A DNA stretch of 34,885 bases, from NCBI GenBank assembly GCA_016210545.1, contig JACQTY010000111.1, positions 1-34,885 of the forward strand, given 5' to 3'. Both the position numbers and the translations under genes were made by a program. Within the stretch, counting starts at the first letter, position 1. The number at the start of each line of letters is the position of its first letter. This DNA comes from Chloroflexota bacterium. GTDB taxonomy: Bacteria; Chloroflexota; Dehalococcoidia; JACVQG01. The notes under the pieces were generated by a model. The model did no database searches. It saw only the letters and a program-made list of their open reading frames with translations, and was not told the origin of the DNA. Shown here piece after piece: positions 30,901 to 34,885 of the stretch.

Positions 30901-31001
30901 GGCCGTTGTTCATTGGTGTGGGCTTTTGGGGAGATGGCAAGGGAGTCCTCTCCCCAGAGGTGTAGTTTGGAGCCGTCCCATATAGCGTGAAGGACAATCA
31001 T
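27906..31001 (-). CDS. SNF2 family DEAD/DEAH-box ATPase/helicase
   Basis: [18 protein letters not shown] Walker A, [100 protein letters not shown]. Confidence 0.97.
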   Translation of the reverse strand: [1031 protein letters not shown]

Positions 31002-31081
31002 ATCTGCTCGTTTGCCGTAGGATGTGCGCCATGGGAATTGTACATCGAGTTCCTGTTCCAGGCAAGCGCCACGCCGCCTTA

Positions 31082-31202
31082 GAAGCTATCTCAAAAAGGG
31101 AGGCACCACGCCCAGGCACAACCAGTAGGGCAGGTTTCCTAACCTGCCGATTACTTGGGGTCGGGTTGGGAAACCCGACCTACGGGATTTTGAGATAGAT
31201 TC
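31082..31202. mobile_element. MITE-like element (~121 bp)
   Basis: 15-bp TIRs GAAGCTATCTCAAAA (31082-31096) / TTTTGAGATAGATTC (31188-31202), 14/15 complementary, flanked by TTA on both sides; internal hairpins, no ORF. Confidence 0.65.
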
Positions 31203-31360
31203 TTAAACCAATGGCAATGAAATCCACCGTCAGATTCCCCGAGGGGAATCTGGTTCCGCCCCCTCTACGTGGTGATTGACTGTTTATCTTAGCAAATGGG
31301 CATAGCAGGGAATCCCAGGGTCTTTGCGTTATTGCCAGACGACCTTGGAAATGTGGAATC

Positions 31361-31515
31361 GTAGGGTGCGCGAAGCGAATCCCGACAAGTCGGGACATTT
31401 CGTAGCAACCGGGGGTGGTGGGTTTCGCCTCGATTTCATCGAGACTTCACCCACCCTACAAAAATTGTATACGCGTTCCACATATCAGAAAACCTATTGT
31501 GTCCAGCGACCTGAC
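31361..31515. repeat. Dispersed structured repeat A, copy 2
   Basis: GTAGGGTGCGCGAAGCGAATCCCGACAAGTCGGGACATTTCG...TCCACATATCAGAAAACCTATTGTGTCCAGCGACCTGAC aligns with 23853-24008. Confidence 0.88.
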
Positions 31516-31521
31516 TTATGG

Positions 31522-31553
31522 GTAAGGGTCAGTTTACTAAAGGGGGTTAGGGG
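31522..31553. repeat. Short dispersed repeat B, copy 2
   Basis: GTAAGGGTCAGTTTACTAAAGGGGGTTAGGGGG; the inverted form CCCTAACCCCCTTTAGTAAA occurs at the end of the gene at 32683-33660. Confidence 0.75.
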
Positions 31554-31574
31554 GAAGCCGTGGCTGCACCCACC

Positions 31575-31856
31575 CTACAAAGGCTGGGCGACTTGCTTCA
31601 ACACCTCCTCGTACCCCGAGTGGCTGCCTATCCAGAACCATATTATCTCATTGTCGTGTCGTATCCCTACCGCCCGATAATCTTTCGTAATCCTGACGGC
31701 GTAAATCGGCTGTGTCGAGTGTACCTGTTTGAAACGTAAGCCAGGATGGTAGGGGTTTCCAGCAAACAGCGAGTATGCTTCTTTGGCCTGTTTCTGGATT
31801 GGCTTTGGTAACTCGGCCAACGTCTTGCGAAAGCGCCGGGTTGTGTGCGAGATCAT
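31575..31856 (-). CDS. RelE/ParE-superfamily toxin-like protein
   Basis: TRRFRKTLAELPKPIQKQAKEAYSLFAGNPYHPGLRFKQV...YAVRITKDYRAVGIRHDNEIIWFWIGSHSGYEEVL has the RelE-fold pattern. Confidence 0.87.
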   Translation of the reverse strand: MISHTTRRFRKTLAELPKPIQKQAKEAYSLFAGNPYHPGLRFKQVHSTQPIYAVRITKDYRAVGIRHDNEIIWFWIGSHSGYEEVLKQVAQPL

Positions 31857-32071
31857 AAAGTCTCAGGGTCCAGTGGCTTCGTCTTCCCTCGCCGATGTTC
31901 TTCAAGTGCTTCATCAGCAAGTTGGCTCAGCACATCTTCAGATTCTGAAAACGCCTTTTCCCAACGCTTTTCCGATGCAAGTTCATCCAGCAACCACCTG
32001 GCGACCCTGTTCTGCTCTATTCCCGGGAGTTTTGAAGCTTCTGCAAATGCTTCTTCAAGCAACTTTGTCAT
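31853..32071 (-). CDS. Antitoxin-like protein upstream of the RelE-like toxin
   Basis: MTKLLEEAFAEASKLPGIEQNRVARWLLDELASEKRWEKAFSESEDVLSQLADEALEEHRRGKTKPLDPETL; 4-nt ATGA overlap with the toxin. Confidence 0.8.
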   Translation of the reverse strand: MTKLLEEAFAEASKLPGIEQNRVARWLLDELASEKRWEKAFSESEDVLSQLADEALEEHRRGKTKPLDPETL

Positions 32072-32682
32072 GCCTGTCACCTCTGTCGTTAGTCGCGCTT
32101 GCCCTGTGATTTGTCCCCAGTTTTGCTTCATAATACCCCCCGTGTGCCTGGCTTGCAACCACCTGCGCGGCGTCAACACTTCTTTCCGTCGTCCGCTCTC
32201 AAGGCCGATTACATCATGTTGGCAGTAGAGGGCTGTCTTTGCAGGGGCCGACCCGCGTGTCGGCTCAGGCGTTGGACGAACAGCACTCGCGCCGCGTGTC
32301 ATTCCAGCCCCGTATCGCTGTACGGGGTAAACTCCGGCCCCGATGCATCGGGGTTCCCGCAGTACTCAAGTGTCCTGGATTCCGGCTCGGTGGCCGGAAT
32401 GACAGGTCGTGCGACTCCTTTCGCTATCTATCCAAGTATGGGGTTCAAGGCATTCTGGTGGAGCGAGTGACCGGCGTGTCGGCCCGGGGGGTGGGCGAAC
32501 ACACGGGTTCGCCCCTACCGCACGTGTTGGCTCACCTCCAAAGGCATGGCGCCACGCAATGCCATCACCCTCTGCGTTCTTTGCGCCCTCTGCGGTGAGT
32601 CCTCCCAAATGGTTGACAGCCCGCTTTTCCCTGTGATAGAGTGCTTCCGTCCAATTGTTGCTTCAGAAGGGGCCCTGCGACC

Positions 32683-33660
32683 ATGAACCGTCTCTGTCAA
32701 CTCCTTGACATAAAGTATCCCATCATCTGCGGCGCCATGAACTGGGTGAGCAACGCCGAGATGGCGGCTGCCGTCTCCAACGCCGGCGGCCTGGGGACCG
32801 TCGTGCCCAGCGCCGGCCTGCCTGCATCGGGGGGCGACCCGGTGGAGAACCTGCGCAAGCATATCAGGAAGGCCAGGGAGCTTACCGACAGGCCCATCGG
32901 CGTGAACATACCCCTGGACCGCCGCCAGGCCAAGGAGTACTGCGAGGTAGCCATTGCCGAGGGCGCAAATGTGGCCATAAGCTCGGCGGGCAACCCGGCC
33001 ACCTACACCGGCATGCTCAAGGCCGGCGGGCTGAAGGTGTTGCACGTAGTGGCATCGGTAAAACATGCCAGGCACGCGGAAGCTGTCGGTGTGGACGCGG
33101 TCGTGGCGGAGGGCTATGAGGCCGGCGGCCATAACGGTCTGGACGAGTTGCCCACGTTTGTCCTGGTCCCCCAGGTGGCCGACGCGGTGAAGGCGCCCGT
33201 TGTCGCTGCCGGAGGCATCGCCGATGCCCGCGGCCTTTTGGCGGCCCTGCTCCTGGGGGCCGATGGCGTCCAGATGGGCACCCGCTTCCTGGCAACGACG
33301 GAGTGTATGGCGCACCCCAACTTGAAGCAGGCCATCGTCAATGCGCCGGATACGGGCACCGTCATTGTTATGAGGAAGCTGGGCGTTACTCGCTCCATAA
33401 AGACGGGTGCCACTCAGAGGTACCTGGAGGCCGAGGCCCGCGGGGCCTCTGTCGAAGAACTCAAGCAGTTGCGCTACGGGCGCGGCCGCCTGGGATTGCT
33501 GGAGGGCGACCTGGAGGAAGGCGACGCCTCGTGCGGGGCCAGCGCCGGTCTGGTCAAGGACATAGTCAGCGCCGGGGAGGTCGTGCGGCGGATGATGGCG
33601 GATGTGCCGCTGGTGCTGGACTCTTTGAAGACGAGGCTGAATCTCCCTAACCCCCTTTAG
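32683..33660 (+). CDS. Nitronate monooxygenase / FabK-like flavoprotein (paralog 1)
   Basis: YPIICGAMNWVSNAEMAAAVSNAGGLGTV, AISSAGNPATYTGMLKAGG, VAEGYEAGGHNGLDELPTFVLVPQV, PVVAAGGIADARGLLAALLLGADGVQMGTRFLAT. Confidence 0.93.
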   Translation: MNRLCQLLDIKYPIICGAMNWVSNAEMAAAVSNAGGLGTVVPSAGLPASGGDPVENLRKHIRKARELTDRPIGVNIPLDRRQAKEYCEVAIAEGANVAISSAGNPATYTGMLKAGGLKVLHVVASVKHARHAEAVGVDAVVAEGYEAGGHNGLDELPTFVLVPQVADAVKAPVVAAGGIADARGLLAALLLGADGVQMGTRFLATTECMAHPNLKQAIVNAPDTGTVIVMRKLGVTRSIKTGATQRYLEAEARGASVEELKQLRYGRGRLGLLEGDLEEGDASCGASAGLVKDIVSAGEVVRRMMADVPLVLDSLKTRLNLPNPL

Positions 33661-33669
33661 TAAAGGGGG
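33645..33669. repeat. Dispersed repeat B (inverted) overlapping a stop codon
   Basis: CCCTAACCCCCTTTAGTAAAGGGGG; the TAG at 33658-33660 ends paralog 1; CCCCCTTT-AGT-AAAGGGGG is a hairpin. Confidence 0.8.
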
Positions 33670-33749
33670 CAGGCCAGTCCGCCTTTGGCGGAACGGGCCG
33701 GGGGATTCCCGCTCAGAACAACTTGAATAGAGTTAGGAGGTAATAACCA

Positions 33750-34730
33750 GTGCTTCATACCAAAATCTGCGATATCCTCGGCGTTCAGTACCCTATCATC
33801 CAGGGTGGGCTGGGACACATGTCCGGGGGCGAGCTGGCGGCCGCGGTGTCCAGCGCCGGCGGCCTGGGTACCATTGCTCTGACGACGCGCACCCGGGACC
33901 TCTACGCCCAGGAAAAGTGGCCAATCAGCGTGCGCAACGAGATCAAGCTGGCCAAGAGCCTCACGAATAAGCCCTTCGCCGTCAACGTCCCCATGGACAA
34001 CAACGTCCACGATAAGTTTGTGGAAGCCGCCATCGAGGAGAAGGTCAAGGTGGTGGTGCTGGCGGCGGGCAATCCCAGGCTGTATGCCAAGACTCTCAAG
34101 GCCCACGGTATCAAGGTAATGCAACTGGTCTTTGCCGTGCGCCATGCCCAGGTGGCCGAGGCCGAGGGTGTGGACGCCGTTATCGCCTCGGGAGTGGATG
34201 CCGGGGGCTTTATCCACCTGAACGAATTGCCCACACTGGCCCTGGTGCCCCAGATAGTCGATGCCGTCAAGCTGCCCGTTATCGCCGCCGGCGGCATTTG
34301 CGACGCCCGCGGCATGGCTGCGGCTTTCGCCCTGGGCGCCGAGGGTGTGCAACTGGGCACCCGCTTCATTGCCACCAACGAGGCGCTGGCCCATCAGAAC
34401 CTCAAGCAGTACCTGGTCAACGCCGCCGAGACCTCCACCATCGTCACCGGCCGCAAGAGCCAGATGGCCATGCGTGTCATCAAGAACAAGTTCACCGCCG
34501 ACCTCATGGAGAAAGAGGCGACCGGGTTCACCAAGGAGCAGATGGGGGTTTTCATCGGCTCCGGGCGCGGACTGGTAGCCATCATGGACGGCAACGTGGA
34601 GGAAGGCTCTGTCGGCTGCAGCCCGTCGGTGGGGATGATCAAGGAGATACTGCCCGCCGGTGAGGTCGTGCGGCGGCTGGTGGCCGACTACTCGAAGATA
34701 GTTTCCCGGCTGGATGGACTGGCGAAATAG
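33750..34730 (+). CDS. Nitronate monooxygenase / FabK-like flavoprotein (paralog 2)
   Basis: GTG start with AGGAGG SD; YPIIQGGLGHMSGGELAAAVSSAGGLGTI, VVLAAGNPRLYAKTLKAHG, IASGVDAGGFIHLNELPTLALVPQI, PVIAAGGICDARGMAAAFALGAEGVQLGTRFIAT. Confidence 0.93.
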   Translation: MLHTKICDILGVQYPIIQGGLGHMSGGELAAAVSSAGGLGTIALTTRTRDLYAQEKWPISVRNEIKLAKSLTNKPFAVNVPMDNNVHDKFVEAAIEEKVKVVVLAAGNPRLYAKTLKAHGIKVMQLVFAVRHAQVAEAEGVDAVIASGVDAGGFIHLNELPTLALVPQIVDAVKLPVIAAGGICDARGMAAAFALGAEGVQLGTRFIATNEALAHQNLKQYLVNAAETSTIVTGRKSQMAMRVIKNKFTADLMEKEATGFTKEQMGVFIGSGRGLVAIMDGNVEEGSVGCSPSVGMIKEILPAGEVVRRLVADYSKIVSRLDGLAK

Positions 34731-34885
34731 AAGGTTCAGGGACACATCCTTGACGGGGGTTTCAGGGGGTGTCCCCCTTAACGTTACACGTCCCTCCTCT
34801 CCCGCCAGGAGAAGGGGGACCAAGGAGGATGAGGTCAATTACTGTTTGTAGTTTGTCGACCCTGGGCGAGGCCACAGCTTCGCAT

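Noticed and set aside
32366-32608. Minus ORF MGGLTAEGAKNAEGDG...
   Set aside because: AEGAKNAEG-type peptides come from a common intergenic repeat, not a gene.
33657-34838. Minus ORF (393 aa) antisense to paralog 2
   Set aside because: Entirely opposite a confident nitronate monooxygenase gene; His/Gly-rich shadow translation.

Overview
The window is a 34.9-kb segment of a high-GC genome, probably Chloroflexota/Dehalococcoidia-like; that assignment is inferred from gene content and the unlinked 16S, not tested. It opens with the 3' end of a 16S rRNA gene that is not followed by 23S. Next come an antisense VapBC pair, a tRNA-Ile(GAT) with its own promoter, a MarR regulator with candidate operators, and an SRPBCC protein. 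Further on are an alpha/beta hydrolase, a lipoprotein PQQ-type sugar dehydrogenase, a corrinoid adenosyltransferase, a cysteine-less UDG-like protein, a retropepsin-like protease, an NAD(P)-binding protein flanked by tRNA 3'-tail fragments, a radical SAM protein, acylphosphatase, a DUF542 protein, a cupin and GuaB3. These are followed by rpoB-rpoC behind a full-consensus promoter, a membrane-GAF-winged-helix regulator, LarB with a possible AUC start codon, an IS1634-type transposon, a SNF2 / SWIM / DUF2293 operon, a RelE-like toxin-antitoxin pair and two tandem nitronate-monooxygenase paralogs. Intergenic DNA is rich in small dispersed structured repeats: a 155-bp repeat with compensatory hairpin changes, a ~121-bp MITE with terminal inverted repeats, and a repeat that supplies a gene's stop codon. 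The most interesting items are the SNF2-SWIM-DUF2293 operon, the membrane one-component regulator, the small promoter-to-terminator unit near 11.3-11.6 kb, the larB start, and the repeats. All calls were made by eye; no database search was run.
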